This document shows, piece by piece, positions 8,896-18,518 of a DNA stretch of 64,000 nt. Under the pieces are notes generated by a model. The model saw nothing but the letters and a program-made list of their open reading frames with translations, made no database searches and was not told the DNA's origin. The position numbers were made by a program, and so were the translations under genes. The stretch lies in NCBI RefSeq assembly GCF_002799155.1, contig NZ_NERD01000002.1:3038001-3102000 (forward strand), in the 5' to 3' direction. Numbering within the stretch: the first letter of the stretch is position 1; the number at the start of each line of letters is the position of its first letter. The stretch is from Stenotrophomonas maltophilia (lineage in GTDB: Bacteria; Pseudomonadota; Gammaproteobacteria; Xanthomonadales; Xanthomonadaceae).

Positions 8896-11054
8896 TGGCG
8901 GCGCACCGACTGCACGACCGACAGGCGGCGCAGGCGGCGCATGACCTCGGCCAGGTGGTTGCGATCGCGTACCTGGATGTTGAACGCCAGCACGGCGGCG
9001 TTGAAATCGCGGTCCAGGTAGTCCACGCGCTCGATGTTGGAATGGCTCTGCGCGATGGCGGCGGCCAGCTGCGCCAGCACGCCGGTGCCGTTCTCCACTT
9101 CCACCACCAGCGAGGTGTCGTAATCGCCGGAGACGGTGGTGTCCCAGCCGATCGGCACCCAGCGCTCGGGCGACTTGCGCAGCTCGGCCAGGTTCGGGCA
9201 GTCCATGCGGTGTACCACGATGCCCTTGCCGGCGGTGTGGTAGCCCATGATCTCGTCGCCGGGAATCGGCTGGCAGCAGCCGGCGAAGGTGACCACGCCG
9301 CGCTCGCTACCGTTGATCAGGATCTTTTCCTGCGAGTGGTGGCGCGAATGCGGGCCGCCCCGCAGTTCGGCGTAGGCCATCAACGCCTGCGCGGCCTGGG
9401 TCGGCATCCAGTTGCCGAGCGCGACCTCGGCCAGCAGCGCCTCCAGGCGGGGGAAGCGGTGTTCGACCAGGAACGCATCCAGGCGCCCCTTCGGCAGCCG
9501 CTCCAGCGACGAATCCATCGCTTCCAGCGCCCGGTCGAGCATGCGGTGGCCCAGCTGCACGGCGTCTTCGTGCTCCAGCTGCTTGAGCTGGTGGCGGATG
9601 GCGGTGCGCGCCTTGCTGGTGACCACGAATTCCAGCCACTGCGGTTTCGGCGTGGCCGAGCGCGCGGTGATGATCTCCACCGACTGGCCCGATACCAGCT
9701 TGGTGCGCAGTGGCACCAGTTTCTTGTCCACGCGCGAGGCCACCGCCATGTTGCCGACGTCGGTATGCACGGCGTAGGCGAAATCGAGCGCGGTCGAGTT
9801 GCGCGGCAGGGCCAGGATCTTGCCCTTCGGCGTGAACAGGTAGACCTCGTCCGGGAACAGGTCGACCTTGACGTTGTCGAGGAATTCCAGCGAGGAACCG
9901 GCGGCGCGCTGCGAGTCGATCAGCTCGACGATCCAGGCGTGCGCGCGGCTCTGCGCACTGTTGGGCGAATCGCCACCGAACTTGTAGGTCCAGTGCGCGG
10001 CCACGCCGCGCTCGGCGATCAGGTCCATCTCCTCGGTACGGATCTGCACTTCGATCGGCGAGCCATACGGCCCGAACAGCACGGTGTGCAGCGACTGGTA
10101 ACCGTTGGCCTTGGGAATGGCGATGAAATCGCGGAAGCGGCCATCCAGCGGCTTGAAGGTGGCATGCACCGAACCCAGCGCGTGGTAGCAGCTGGGTACG
10201 CTGCGCACCACCAGGCGGAAGCCGAACACATCCATCACCTGGTCGAAGGTCTTGTTCTCGTCGCGCATCTTGTTGTAGATGCTCCACGGGGTCTTGATGC
10301 GGCTGATCAGCCGATGCTCGATCCCCTCCTTGGCCAAGCGTTGCGACAACTGCACCTCCACCTGCGCCATCGCCTCGCGGCGCACCACCGGCTGGCTGCG
10401 GATGTGTTTTTCGATGATGGCGTGGCGCCACGGGTACAGCGCCTTGAAACCGAGGTTCTGCAGCTCGCTCTTGACCAGGCTCATGCCCAGGCGCTGGGCG
10501 ATGGGCGCGTAGATCTCCAGCGTCTCGCGGGCAATGCGGCCGCGTGCCTCGCGGCTCTGCGCGCCCAGCGTGCGCATGTTGTGCAGGCGATCGGCCAGCT
10601 TGATCATGATCACGCGCAGGTCGCGCGACATCGCCAGCAGCATCTTGCGGAAGCTCTCGGCGGCCGCCTCCTGGCGGTCGCGGAACTTCAGCTTGTCCAG
10701 CTTGGTGACGCCGTCGACCAGTTCGGCCACGGCTTCGCCGAACTCGGCGGCCAATGCCTCGCGGGTCAGCGGCGTGTCTTCGATGGTGTCGTGCAGGATC
10801 GCGGCGATCAGCGCTTCCACGTCCAGGCCGAGCTCGGCCAGCACCTGGGCCACGGCCACCGGATGGGTGATATAGGGCTCGCCCGACTTGCGCGTCTGCC
10901 CAGCGTGCGCGGAGGCTCCGACTTCCCAGGCACGGCGCAACAGCGGCAGCTGTTCCGGCGGCAGGTAATGGGCGGCGCGTTCAAGCTGGAGGACGTAGTC
11001 GGGTACGGCGGCAGTGGGGGCTGCGGCGACCTTGGCAGTGGGGCCTGGGTTCAT
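8892..11054 (-). CDS. spoT: Bifunctional (p)ppGpp synthetase/hydrolase SpoT
   Basis: 720 aa, full-length long RSH protein. The N-terminal hydrolase domain keeps the HD-family motif HDTIEDT (near 87-93), so hydrolysis of (p)ppGpp is expected; RelA-type synthetases have lost it. The synthetase domain has ANGYQSLHT (near 311) and RTEEMDLIAERGVAAHW. TGS (VYLFTPKGKILALPRNSTALDFAYAVH region, near 400) and a C-terminal ACT domain (VEVENGTGVLAQLAAAI) follow. It controls the stringent response. The order gmk-rpoZ-spoT is conserved in gammaproteobacteria. Its TAG stop is taken from a SMAG repeat. Confidence 0.96.
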   Translation of the reverse strand: MNPGPTAKVAAAPTAAVPDYVLQLERAAHYLPPEQLPLLRRAWEVGASAHAGQTRKSGEPYITHPVAVAQVLAELGLDVEALIAAILHDTIEDTPLTREALAAEFGEAVAELVDGVTKLDKLKFRDRQEAAAESFRKMLLAMSRDLRVIMIKLADRLHNMRTLGAQSREARGRIARETLEIYAPIAQRLGMSLVKSELQNLGFKALYPWRHAIIEKHIRSQPVVRREAMAQVEVQLSQRLAKEGIEHRLISRIKTPWSIYNKMRDENKTFDQVMDVFGFRLVVRSVPSCYHALGSVHATFKPLDGRFRDFIAIPKANGYQSLHTVLFGPYGSPIEVQIRTEEMDLIAERGVAAHWTYKFGGDSPNSAQSRAHAWIVELIDSQRAAGSSLEFLDNVKVDLFPDEVYLFTPKGKILALPRNSTALDFAYAVHTDVGNMAVASRVDKKLVPLRTKLVSGQSVEIITARSATPKPQWLEFVVTSKARTAIRHQLKQLEHEDAVQLGHRMLDRALEAMDSSLERLPKGRLDAFLVEHRFPRLEALLAEVALGNWMPTQAAQALMAYAELRGGPHSRHHSQEKILINGSERGVVTFAGCCQPIPGDEIMGYHTAGKGIVVHRMDCPNLAELRKSPERWVPIGWDTTVSGDYDTSLVVEVENGTGVLAQLAAAIAQSHSNIERVDYLDRDFNAAVLAFNIQVRDRNHLAEVMRRLRRLSVVQSVRRQ

Positions 11055-11102
11055 GCCCGCAGCCTATTCCAGCGCGACGTTTACGGCAAATCCTGAATGC
11101 GA

Positions 11103-11127
11103 AACAGCCCGCACGGGGCGGGCTGTT
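11103..11127 (-). terminator. Hairpin between rpoZ and spoT (weak terminator or attenuator)
   Basis: AACAGCCCGC pairs perfectly with GCGGGCTGTT around a 5-nt loop on the minus strand and is followed only by TTTCGC before the sequence becomes mixed. This is a strong stem with a poor T-tract, in the gap between rpoZ and spoT. Confidence 0.5.
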
Positions 11128-11160
11128 CGGCACATCCAACGATTACGTTGATCGATGCGA

Positions 11161-11460
11161 TCAATCGTCGTTCTTGGACATGTCTTCGTCGGCGACCACT
11201 TCTGCGGCGGCCCACTCCAGCGCTTCGCGCTCGGCGCGCTCACGCTCGGCCTTCTCGACTTCGTCGATCAGCGCGTTGTCGATCTTGCGGGCGGCGATTT
11301 CGCGCAGCGCCAGCACGGTCGGCTTGTCCTCGGTCTCGCTGTTGTCCAGCGTGGCCTGCACGCCGTTGGCGAGCTGGCGGGCACGCTTGGAAGCCATCAT
11401 GACCAGTTCGAAACGGTTGTTAACGACTTCCAGGCAATCTTCTACGGTGATGCGGGCCAT
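11161..11460 (-). CDS. rpoZ: RNA polymerase omega subunit
   Basis: 99 aa. The N-terminus [30 protein letters not shown] is the typical omega sequence, followed by [12 protein letters not shown]. Omega promotes assembly of beta' into RNA polymerase and, with DksA, takes part in ppGpp binding; its placement just before spoT fits that partnership. The acidic tail is longer than the E. coli protein by about 8 residues. It lies 110 nt downstream of gmk. Confidence 0.97.
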   Translation of the reverse strand: MARITVEDCLEVVNNRFELVMMASKRARQLANGVQATLDNSETEDKPTVLALREIAARKIDNALIDEVEKAERERAEREALEWAAAEVVADEDMSKNDD

Positions 11461-11570
11461 ACGGGCTCCCGGCGACCGGTCGGCCGCTCAGTCGAATGAG
11501 GGAAAGGGGGCGAAGTGTACCGGCAGGGGCTGGACAAAATCAAGCCAACCCCCACCCGATTCTTTTGGAA

Positions 11571-12236
11571 TCAGTCAGTTGCACCCGGATCGGGGGTCAG
11601 CAGGGCCTGGATCAGGCCGGCGTGGCGGACCTTCTGGGCCTCCCGGCGCAGGCGGCTGGCGGTGAAGATGGCGCACAGCTCATCGACGGCGGTGTCGAAG
11701 ACCTCGTTGACGATGACGTAGTCGAACTCATTGAAGTGCAGCATCTCGTCGCGGGCCGCGCCAAGGCGCTGGGCGATGACCGCCTCGCTGTCCTGGCCGC
11801 GCTTGCGCATGCGGTCCTGCAGGGCCTGCTTGGACGGCGGCAGGATGAACACGGTGACCGTGCCCGGCACCAGCTGGCGCACCTGCTGCGCGCCCTGCCA
11901 GTCGATTTCCAGCAGCACGTCCTGGCCGGCAGCCAGCTGCGGCTCCACCGACTGGCGGGCGGTGCCCTTCCAGTCGCCGTGCACCCAGGCATGCTCGAAG
12001 AAGTCGCCGGCGGCGATCATTTCCTCGAACCTCTCCGCAGAGACGAAATGGTAGTGCTGGCCGTTCACTTCACCCGGGCGCATCGCGCGCGAGGTGAAGG
12101 AGATCGACAGGGCGATCTGCGGGTCACGCGCCAGGGTGGCGTTGACGATGCTGCTCTTGCCGGCGCCGGACGGCGCGGCAACGATGTACAGCGTGCCGCG
12201 CGCAACGGCGTCCGACGGCTTCGACGGAGCGCTCAT
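11571..12236 (-). CDS. gmk: Guanylate kinase
   Basis: 221 aa from the ATG at 12234-12236; the frame is open to 12377 but the extra residues are not kinase-like. Converts GMP plus ATP to GDP plus ADP in the cytoplasm. The P-loop APSGAGKSSIVNA is near residues 20-32; SISFTSRAMRPGEVNGQHYHFVS is the GMP-binding segment, and VLLEIDWQGAQQVR follows. It heads the leftward gmk-rpoZ-spoT-ridA-recG group. In many gammaproteobacteria yicC is close upstream of gmk; here the formate dehydrogenase/selenocysteine block intervenes. Confidence 0.96.
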   Translation of the reverse strand: MSAPSKPSDAVARGTLYIVAAPSGAGKSSIVNATLARDPQIALSISFTSRAMRPGEVNGQHYHFVSAERFEEMIAAGDFFEHAWVHGDWKGTARQSVEPQLAAGQDVLLEIDWQGAQQVRQLVPGTVTVFILPPSKQALQDRMRKRGQDSEAVIAQRLGAARDEMLHFNEFDYVIVNEVFDTAVDELCAIFTASRLRREAQKVRHAGLIQALLTPDPGATD

Positions 12237-12457
12237 GCGGGGGATCCAACGGGTTGATTTCGCAAAATTTTTCCTCGGTGTTCCAGATCCGGCGCGGAGG
12301 ATCGCGCCAGGACGGCGGGAGCTGCGCGGAACATCCTGGAACCAGGCCCGGCAGACGCTTCCCCGGGGTGCGGGCACGCAACTTTACCAGAGCAACCCCG
12401 TTGCGCGCCCTCCCGGCAGGCGCCGGGCCTTGTGCCACATGGGCATCCGGGGGCCTG

Positions 12458-12466
12458 TGCTATAAC
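12458..12466 (+). promoter_or_regulatory. Extended -10 promoter element of fdnG
   Basis: TGCTATAAC (TGn plus TATAAC) about 60 nt upstream of the fdnG start codon. No good -35 at the usual spacing was seen, which is tolerable for an extended -10 promoter. No FNR-like or NarL-like site was recognised. Confidence 0.4.
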
Positions 12467-12526
12467 CGGGCCGTACCCAACGACAGCCCGGAGGCCTGCG
12501 CCTCCCCGCCATCCCAGGAGAACGGC

Positions 12527-15500
12527 ATGCCATCGATGAGCCGCCGCCAGTTCCTGAAAGTGACCGGGACAACCCTGGTCGGCTCCAGCCTGGCACTGAT
12601 GGGCTTCGCGCCCGGCGTCGCGCTCGCGGAGGTTCGGCAGTACAAGCTGACCCGCGCGACCGAGACCCGCAACACCTGTACGTACTGTTCGGTGGCCTGC
12701 GGCATCCTGATGTACAGCCTCGGCGACGGTGCCAAGAACGCCGAGCCGAGCATCTTCCATATCGAGGGCGACCCGGACCACCCGGTCAACCGCGGCACGC
12801 TGTGCCCGAAGGGTGCCGGCCTGGCCGACATCATTCACAGCAAGTCGCGCCTGCTCTACCCCGAGTACCGCGCGCCGGGCTCGAACGAGTGGAAGCGGCT
12901 GAGCTGGGACGATGCGCTGGACCGCATCGCGCGGCTGATGAAGGAAGACCGCGATGCAAACTTCGTGCAGAAGAACGAGGCCGGGCAGACGGTCAACCGC
13001 TGGCTGACCACCGGCATGCTGGCGGCCTCGGCCACCAGCAATGAAACCGCGGTGCTGACCCACAAGGTCGTGCGCTCCCTCGGCATGTTGGCATTCGACA
13101 ACCAGGCACGTGTCTGACACGGCCCGACGGTGGCAGGTCTTGCCCCGACGCTAGGCCGTGGTGCGATGACGAATCACTGGGTCGACATCAAGAATGCCGA
13201 CCTGATCCTGATCATGGGTGGCAATGCCGCCGAGGCACACCCATGCGGGTTCAAATGGGTGACCGAGGCCAAGGCACACAACAAGGCCCGGCTGATCGTG
13301 GTCGATCCGCGCTTCAACCGCTCGGCCGCGGTGGCCGACGTGTACGCGCCGATCCGTACCGGCACCGACATCGTGTTCCTGGGCGGCCTGATCAACTACC
13401 TGCTGACCGAGGACCGCATCCAGCACGAGTACGTGCTGAACTACACCGACATGTCGTTCCTGGTGAAGGACGAGTTCGCTTTCAACGACGGCCTGTATTC
13501 GGGCTACAACGAGGAAAAGCGCAGCTACGACCGTTCCAGCTGGGACTATGCCTACGGTGACGATGGCTTCGTGCGCAGCGACCCGACGCTGAAGGACCCG
13601 CGCTGCGTCTACAACCTGCTCAAGCAGCACTACGCGCGCTATACCGTGGAGATGGTCGAACGCATCTGCGGCACGCCGGCCGACAGCATCCGCCAGGTGT
13701 GGGACATGATCGCCTCCACCGCCGGCAAGGACAAGGCGATGACCATCCTGTACGCGCTCGGCTGGACGCAGCATTCGGTGGGCGCGCAGAACGTGCGTGC
13801 CGGCACCATGGTGCAGCTGCTGCTGGGCAACATCGGCGTGGCCGGTGGCGGCATGAACGCGCTGCGCGGGCATTCCAACATCCAGGGCCTGACCGACATC
13901 GGCCTGATGTCCGACCTGCTGCCCGGCTACCTGACGCTGCCGAAACAGGACGAGCAGGACTACGACGCCTACATCGCCAAGCGCACGCAGAAGCCGCTGC
14001 GCGCCAACCAGATGTCGTTCTGGCAGAACTACCCGAAGTTCCACGTCAGCCTGATGAAGTCGTGGTGGGGCGACGCGGCCACCGCCGACAACAACTGGTG
14101 CTTCGACCACCTGCCCAAGCTCGACAAGCCGTACGACATGCTGCAGGCGTACGAACTGATGAACGAGGGCAAGATCCATGGCTACATCTGCCAGGGCTTC
14201 AATCCGCTGGCCTCGGCGCCGAACAAGGGCAAGCTGATCAGCGCGTTCTCCAAGCTGAAGTTCATGGTCAGCATGGACCCGCTGGAAACCGAGACCATCG
14301 CTTTCTGGCAGAACCACGGTGCGTTGAACGACGTCGATCCGAGTACGATCCAGACCGAAGTATTCCGCCTGCCGACCACCTCCTTCGCCGAGGAGAACGG
14401 CGCGGTGGTGAATTCCTCGCGCTGGCTGCAATGGCACTGGAAGGGCGCCAATCCGCCGGGCGAAGCGCGCAGTGACATCGAGATCATGTCCGAGCTGTTC
14501 CATCGCATCAAAGCGATGTACGAGAAGGACGGTGGTGCATGGTGGGAGCCGGTGCGCGACCTGGCCTGGAAGTATTCCAACCCGGAACTGCCGACGCCGG
14601 AAGAACTGGCGATGGAATACAACGGCAAGGCGCTGGCCGACGTGTTCGATCCGAAGGATCCGACCAAGCTGGTGCGCAAGGCCGGCGAGCAGCTGGCCGC
14701 ATTCGGCGACCTGCGCGACGACGGCAGCACCTCCTCTGGCTGCTGGATCTACATCGGCGCCTGGGGCCCGACCGGCAACATGATGGCGCGGCGTGACAAC
14801 AGCGACCCCACCGGTATCGGCAACACGCTGGGCTGGGCCTGGGCGTGGCCGGCCAACCGCCGGGTGATGTACAACCGCGCTTCGTGCGACGTGGCTGGCC
14901 AGCCGTTCGATCCGCGCCGCACGCTGCTGGCCTGGAACGGCAAGAACTGGGGCAGTGTGGACGTGCCGGACTTCAAGGCCGATGAAGATCCGGCCGGCGG
15001 GATGGGCCCGTTCATCATGAACCCGGAAGGCATCGCCCGCTTCTTCGCCAAGGCCGGCATGGCCGAGGGACCGTTCCCGGAGCACTACGAGCCCTTCGAT
15101 ACACCGCTGCGCAGCAACCCGCTCAGCCCCGGCCAGGCACTGACGCTGAATAATCCGGCGGCACGGGTGTTCGCCAGCGATCGTGCACAGATCGGTTCGC
15201 CGGACGAGTTCCCGCATGTGGCCACCACCTACCGCCTGACCGAGCATTTCCACTTCTGGACCAAGCACGGCAAGCTCAACGCCATCATCCAGCCCGAGCA
15301 GTTCGTCGAGATCGGCGCGGCGTTGGCCGACGAGCTCGGCATCAACAACGGCAGCCGCGTGCGGGTCAGCTCCAAGCGTGGCCACATCGAAGCGGTGGCG
15401 ATGGTGACCAAGCGCATCAAGGCACTGCAGATCGATGGCCGGACCGTGCACCAGGTGGGCGTGCCGATCCACTGGGGCTTCCTCGGTGCGGCCAAGCCCG

Positions 15501-15595
15501 GATACATCGCCAATACGCTGACCAACGCCATCGGTGACGGCAACTCGCAGACGCCCGAATCGAAGTGCATCCTGGTCAAGGTCGAGAAGGTGTAG
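12527..15595 (+). CDS. fdnG: Formate dehydrogenase alpha subunit, selenocysteine-containing (UGA at 13115-13117 read as Sec)
   Basis: 1022 aa if the in-frame TGA at 13115-13117 (codon 197) is read as selenocysteine. The frame continues unbroken, and the context [19 protein letters not shown] matches the Sec site of FdnG/FdoG (Sec196 in E. coli). Catalyses formate oxidation to CO2 at a molybdopterin-guanine-dinucleotide centre, with one 4Fe-4S cluster ([13 protein letters not shown]). The N-terminus has a twin-arginine signal, SRRQFLK, so the enzyme faces the periplasm. Start ATG 12527 has AGGAG six nt upstream. It is first in fdnG-fdxH-fdnI-fdhE-selA-selB-selC-selD. Unless UGA is recoded, automatic tools split it into two pieces. 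Confidence 0.96.
13115..13160 (+). promoter_or_regulatory. Bacterial SECIS element of fdnG
   Basis: The UGA is followed at once by a lower stem CACGGCC (13118-13124) with GGCCGTG (13154-13160), perfectly paired. The upper part is GG, a bulged U at 13131, GGCA, loop GGUCU (13136-13140), UGCC, CC. A bulged U below a GGUCU loop is the known SelB-binding signature of the E. coli fdhF/fdnG elements. Confidence 0.92.
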
Positions 15596-15605
15596 GAGAC
15601 ACGCC

Positions 15606-16523
15606 ATGTCACTGCAATCGCTGGACATCATCCGCCGCTCGGCCACCACCACGCCCTCGCCGGAGGCGCGCGGTGCGCACACCGGCCAGGTCGCCAAGCT
15701 GATCGATGTGAGCAAGTGCATCGGCTGCAAGGCCTGCCAGGTCGCCTGCATGGAATGGAACGACCTGCGCGACGAGGTCGGCAGCTGCGTCGGCAGCTAT
15801 GACAACCCTCCCGACCTGAGCGAACAGTCGTGGACGGTGATGAAGTTCCGCGAGTACGAGGACGAGAAGGGCAAGCTGGAATGGCTGATCCGCAAGGAAG
15901 GCTGCATGCACTGCAGCGACCCGGGCTGCCTGAAGGCCTGCCCGTCGCCGGGCGCGATCATCCAGTACGCCAACGGCATCGTCGACTTCCAGGAAGAGAA
16001 CTGCATCGGCTGCGGCTACTGCGTGACCGGTTGCCCGTTCGACGTGCCGCGCATCTCCAAGAAGGACCACAAGGCCTACAAGTGCACGCTATGTTCGGAC
16101 CGGGTGGCGGTAGGCCAGGAACCGGCCTGCGTGAAGACCTGCCCGACCGGTGCGATCACCTTCGGCAGCAAGCAGGCGATGACCGAGCATGCCGCCGGCC
16201 GCGTGGAAGACCTGAAATCGCGCGGCTACGAGAACGCCGGCCTGTACGACCCGCAGGGTGTGGGCGGCACCCACGTGATGTACGTGCTGCAGCATGTGGA
16301 CAAGCCCGAGCTGTACGCCGACCTGCCCAAGGACCCGCGCATCAGCCCGATGGTGGAAGTCTGGAAGGGCGTGGCCAAGCCACTGGGCGTGCTGGCGATC
16401 GCCGCCACCGCCTTCGCCGGCTTCCTGCATTACATCGGCATCGGCCGCAACACGGTCAATGACGAGGAAGAAGAGGAAGCCGAACACGAGGCGAAGCAGA
16501 TCGAAGAGGAGCAGCGGCCATGA
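15606..16523 (+). CDS. fdxH: Formate dehydrogenase iron-sulfur (beta) subunit
   Basis: 305 aa from the ATG at 15606, with AGGAG overlapping the fdnG stop. It carries electrons from the FdnG active site to the membrane cytochrome through four 4Fe-4S clusters; the cysteine groups are [40 protein letters not shown] and [15 protein letters not shown] single membrane helix near the C-terminus ([19 protein letters not shown]) anchors it with the bulk in the periplasm, as in FdnH. Its last codons overlap the next gene by 4 nt. Confidence 0.96.
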   Translation: MSLQSLDIIRRSATTTPSPEARGAHTGQVAKLIDVSKCIGCKACQVACMEWNDLRDEVGSCVGSYDNPPDLSEQSWTVMKFREYEDEKGKLEWLIRKEGCMHCSDPGCLKACPSPGAIIQYANGIVDFQEENCIGCGYCVTGCPFDVPRISKKDHKAYKCTLCSDRVAVGQEPACVKTCPTGAITFGSKQAMTEHAAGRVEDLKSRGYENAGLYDPQGVGGTHVMYVLQHVDKPELYADLPKDPRISPMVEVWKGVAKPLGVLAIAATAFAGFLHYIGIGRNTVNDEEEEEAEHEAKQIEEEQRP

Positions 16524-17167
16524 AGTACGCCCCGCACCCGCGGCAGATCATCCGCTACCGCGCGCCGACCCGCATCAACCACTGGATCGTGGCGATCTGC
16601 TTCGTGCTGACGGCGCTGTCCGGGCTGGCGTTGTTCCACCCTGCCCTGTTCCCGTTGACCCAGCTGTTCGGTGGCGGACCGTGGACGCGCATCCTGCACC
16701 CGTTCATCGGCTTGGCCATGGTGATCGGCTTTACGTTGCTGGCGTTCCGCATGTGGCGCGACAACCTGCCGACCGCCGATGATGGCAAGTGGATGCGCGG
16801 CATGCGCGATGTGCTGCGCAACGAGGACGAGAGGCTGCCGCCGGTGGGCCGCTTCAATGCCGGCCAGAAACTGCTGTTCTGGGCGATCATTGGTTGCCTG
16901 TCGGCACTGCTGCTGACCGGCTTCGTGATCTGGCGGCAGTACTTCAGCCACTTCTTCCCGATCGGGGTGATCCGCTTCTCGGTACTTGCCCATGCGCTGT
17001 TCGGCTGGGTGCTGGTCTGCGCGATCGTGGTGCACATCTATGCGGCGATCTGGATCAAGGGGTCTGTGCGGGCAATGACCCAGGGCAAGGTGACCTACGG
17101 GTGGGCGTACAAGCATCACCGGCAGTGGTTCCGGGACATCCTGCGCGGACGACGGGAACAGGGTTAG
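16520..17167 (+). CDS. fdnI: Formate dehydrogenase cytochrome b556 (gamma) subunit
   Basis: 215-aa integral membrane protein with four predicted helices (near 20-40, 53-73, 113-135 and 150-172). It accepts electrons from FdxH and reduces quinone, completing the formate-to-quinone path. Histidines likely to hold the two hemes are in the first and last helices ([24 protein letters not shown], and VLAHALFGW). Start overlaps the fdxH stop (ATGA). FdnI normally has about 215-217 residues, so it is complete. Confidence 0.95.
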   Translation: MKYAPHPRQIIRYRAPTRINHWIVAICFVLTALSGLALFHPALFPLTQLFGGGPWTRILHPFIGLAMVIGFTLLAFRMWRDNLPTADDGKWMRGMRDVLRNEDERLPPVGRFNAGQKLLFWAIIGCLSALLLTGFVIWRQYFSHFFPIGVIRFSVLAHALFGWVLVCAIVVHIYAAIWIKGSVRAMTQGKVTYGWAYKHHRQWFRDILRGRREQG

Positions 17168-17234
17168 CGGCAGGGCCTGCGGCCCTGCACCCGCCTCGAG
17201 CCAAGGCAACAGCAACAGCGGCTATCCGTGGGAT

Positions 17235-17336
17235 GGCGGGGTGGGTCAGGTTGCGGGGGGCGCTGCAAGTACATCCATGTAAGCTCGGTCGCCGCATCCA
17301 TGCGGCTCACGCCCCCGCAACCTGACCCACCCCGCC
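17235..17336. repeat. About 100-bp dyad element with two inner CATCCATG hairpins (family C)
   Basis: A 25-bp perfect outer stem (17235-17259 with 17312-17336) encloses two small hairpins: TACAT-CC-ATGTA and GCCGCAT-CC-ATGCGGC. It is located between fdnI and fdhE. Two further copies in this window have different outer-arm sequences that still pair and the same inner motif. Confidence 0.85.
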
Positions 17337-17365
17337 CTCGACAGTTTCCCGCTGCTGTTGGTGGG

Positions 17366-17383
17366 TGTCGACCTTGGTCGACA
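17366..17383. repeat. GACCAAGGTC-type dyad
   Basis: TGTCGACCTTGGTCGACA, with GGTGGG on its flank; this is the reverse orientation of the TGTCGACCAAGGTCGACACC copies near 31.5 kb. Confidence 0.6.
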
Positions 17384-17406
17384 CAATGAACATGGCAACA
17401 AGCGAT

Positions 17407-17447
17407 GGGGTCAGATCCGCTTTCCTATGGAAAACGGATCTGACCCC
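17407..17447. repeat. GGGGTCAGA-ended inverted repeat (family A)
   Basis: GGGGTCAGATCCG pairs with CGGATCTGACCCC; centre CTTTCCTATGGAAAA. It lies 84 nt upstream of the fdhE start, within the fdn operon. Confidence 0.8.
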
Positions 17448-17531
17448 AACCATTTCAAATGGCCGGCAGTGCGCTGGACGCCAGCGCTGACAACAGCGAG
17501 GATGGAAGCTGGTTCTCCTGGCTGGCCCTGC

Positions 17532-18515
17532 ATGGCGCAACGCATCCTTGAACCCGGTGAGATCGAGACGCTCGCCTCGCGCGATGTTCCGCGCATCATC
17601 CTGCCCGATGTCGCTTCCCTGTTCGTCGCACGCGCGGCACGTCTGCGCAGCCTGGCCGCGCACAGTGCCATTGGTGGCTACCTGCAGCTGCTGGCGGCAC
17701 TGGCCGATGCGCAGCAGGCGCTGCTGGAGGCGTTGACACCCCAGCAACGCGAGGCGCTGCAGGACCACGCGCGCGCGCAGCAGTCCAGCGCGGCCGCCAG
17801 CGCCGGCATGCCGTTGCGGCCAGCCAATATGCTTCACCTGGATGGGTGCTGGCGCGACTGGCTGCGCATGCTGTGCCAGCACTGCGGCGACGAAGCCGGT
17901 CTGCCGGCGGAAACCCGCAGGGAACTGCAGCGCGTTGCCGCTGCCGACGACGCGTGGCTGGATGCACAGGCGCATGCGGTGCTGGAGCGTGATGACGCGC
18001 CGTCGGTGGATGCGGTCGCTGCGCTGCTGGTGATGAATGCACTGCAGGTCTACTGGGCGGTGCTGGCGGACAGCTTCCGCCCCACCGACCTGAAACCGTT
18101 GGCCGATGCTCCGGGCCTGTGCCCGCTGTGCGGCTCGCTGCCAGTGGCCAGCGCGGTGCAGGCACGGCCGCCCTATGCGTCCTACCGCTACCTGTCGTGC
18201 TCGCTGTGCGCCTGCCAGTGGCACTACGTGCGCGTTCAGTGCAGCCAGTGTGGTGCTGCCGGCAAGGACATCGCCTACCGCGCCCTGGCTGATGTGGACG
18301 GCGACAGCGGCGAGGCCGTGCGCGAGAGCGCGGTCCGTGCCGAGACCTGCGAACATTGCCACAGCTATCGCAAGATCCTGTATCTGGAGAAGAACCCCAC
18401 ACTGGAGCCGGTGGCCGATGACCTCGGCACGCTGGCACTGGACCTGCTGCTGGGCGAAGAAGGTTATGCACGCGCCAGCCAGAATCCACTGCTGTGGCAG
18501 TCCGACGGTGACTGA
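17532..18515 (+). CDS. fdhE: Formate dehydrogenase accessory protein FdhE
   Basis: 327 aa from the ATG at 17532; translation from there (MAQRILEPGEI..) aligns with the start of E. coli FdhE (MSIRIIPQDEL), whereas the longer frame begins inside a repeat. Cytoplasmic maturation factor for respiratory Tat-exported formate dehydrogenases. It shows four CxxC pairs typical of the family's rubredoxin-like region: CPLCGSLP, CSLCACQWHYVRVQCSQC and CEHCHSYRKILYLEK (near 195-285). It lies between the structural genes and selA. A 364-nt repeat-filled gap separates it from fdnI, so read-through or a second promoter is possible. Confidence 0.93.
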   Translation: MAQRILEPGEIETLASRDVPRIILPDVASLFVARAARLRSLAAHSAIGGYLQLLAALADAQQALLEALTPQQREALQDHARAQQSSAAASAGMPLRPANMLHLDGCWRDWLRMLCQHCGDEAGLPAETRRELQRVAAADDAWLDAQAHAVLERDDAPSVDAVAALLVMNALQVYWAVLADSFRPTDLKPLADAPGLCPLCGSLPVASAVQARPPYASYRYLSCSLCACQWHYVRVQCSQCGAAGKDIAYRALADVDGDSGEAVRESAVRAETCEHCHSYRKILYLEKNPTLEPVADDLGTLALDLLLGEEGYARASQNPLLWQSDGD

Positions 18516-18518
18516 CCG

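Noticed and set aside
13090..13130. Frameshift or nonsense mutation in fdnG
   Set aside because: The frame does not shift, the residue context matches the known Sec site, and a SECIS hairpin plus all Sec genes are present, so recoding explains the TGA.
13151..15751. 866-codon open frame antisense to fdnG
   Set aside because: A high-GC shadow: no ribosome site, low-complexity His/Arg/Gln composition, and fully covered by a strongly conserved gene. The same applies to long antisense frames over gltA (1546-3063), recG (6026-8317), spoT (8232-11096), selA (18597-20381) and the DedA fusion (49663-51801).
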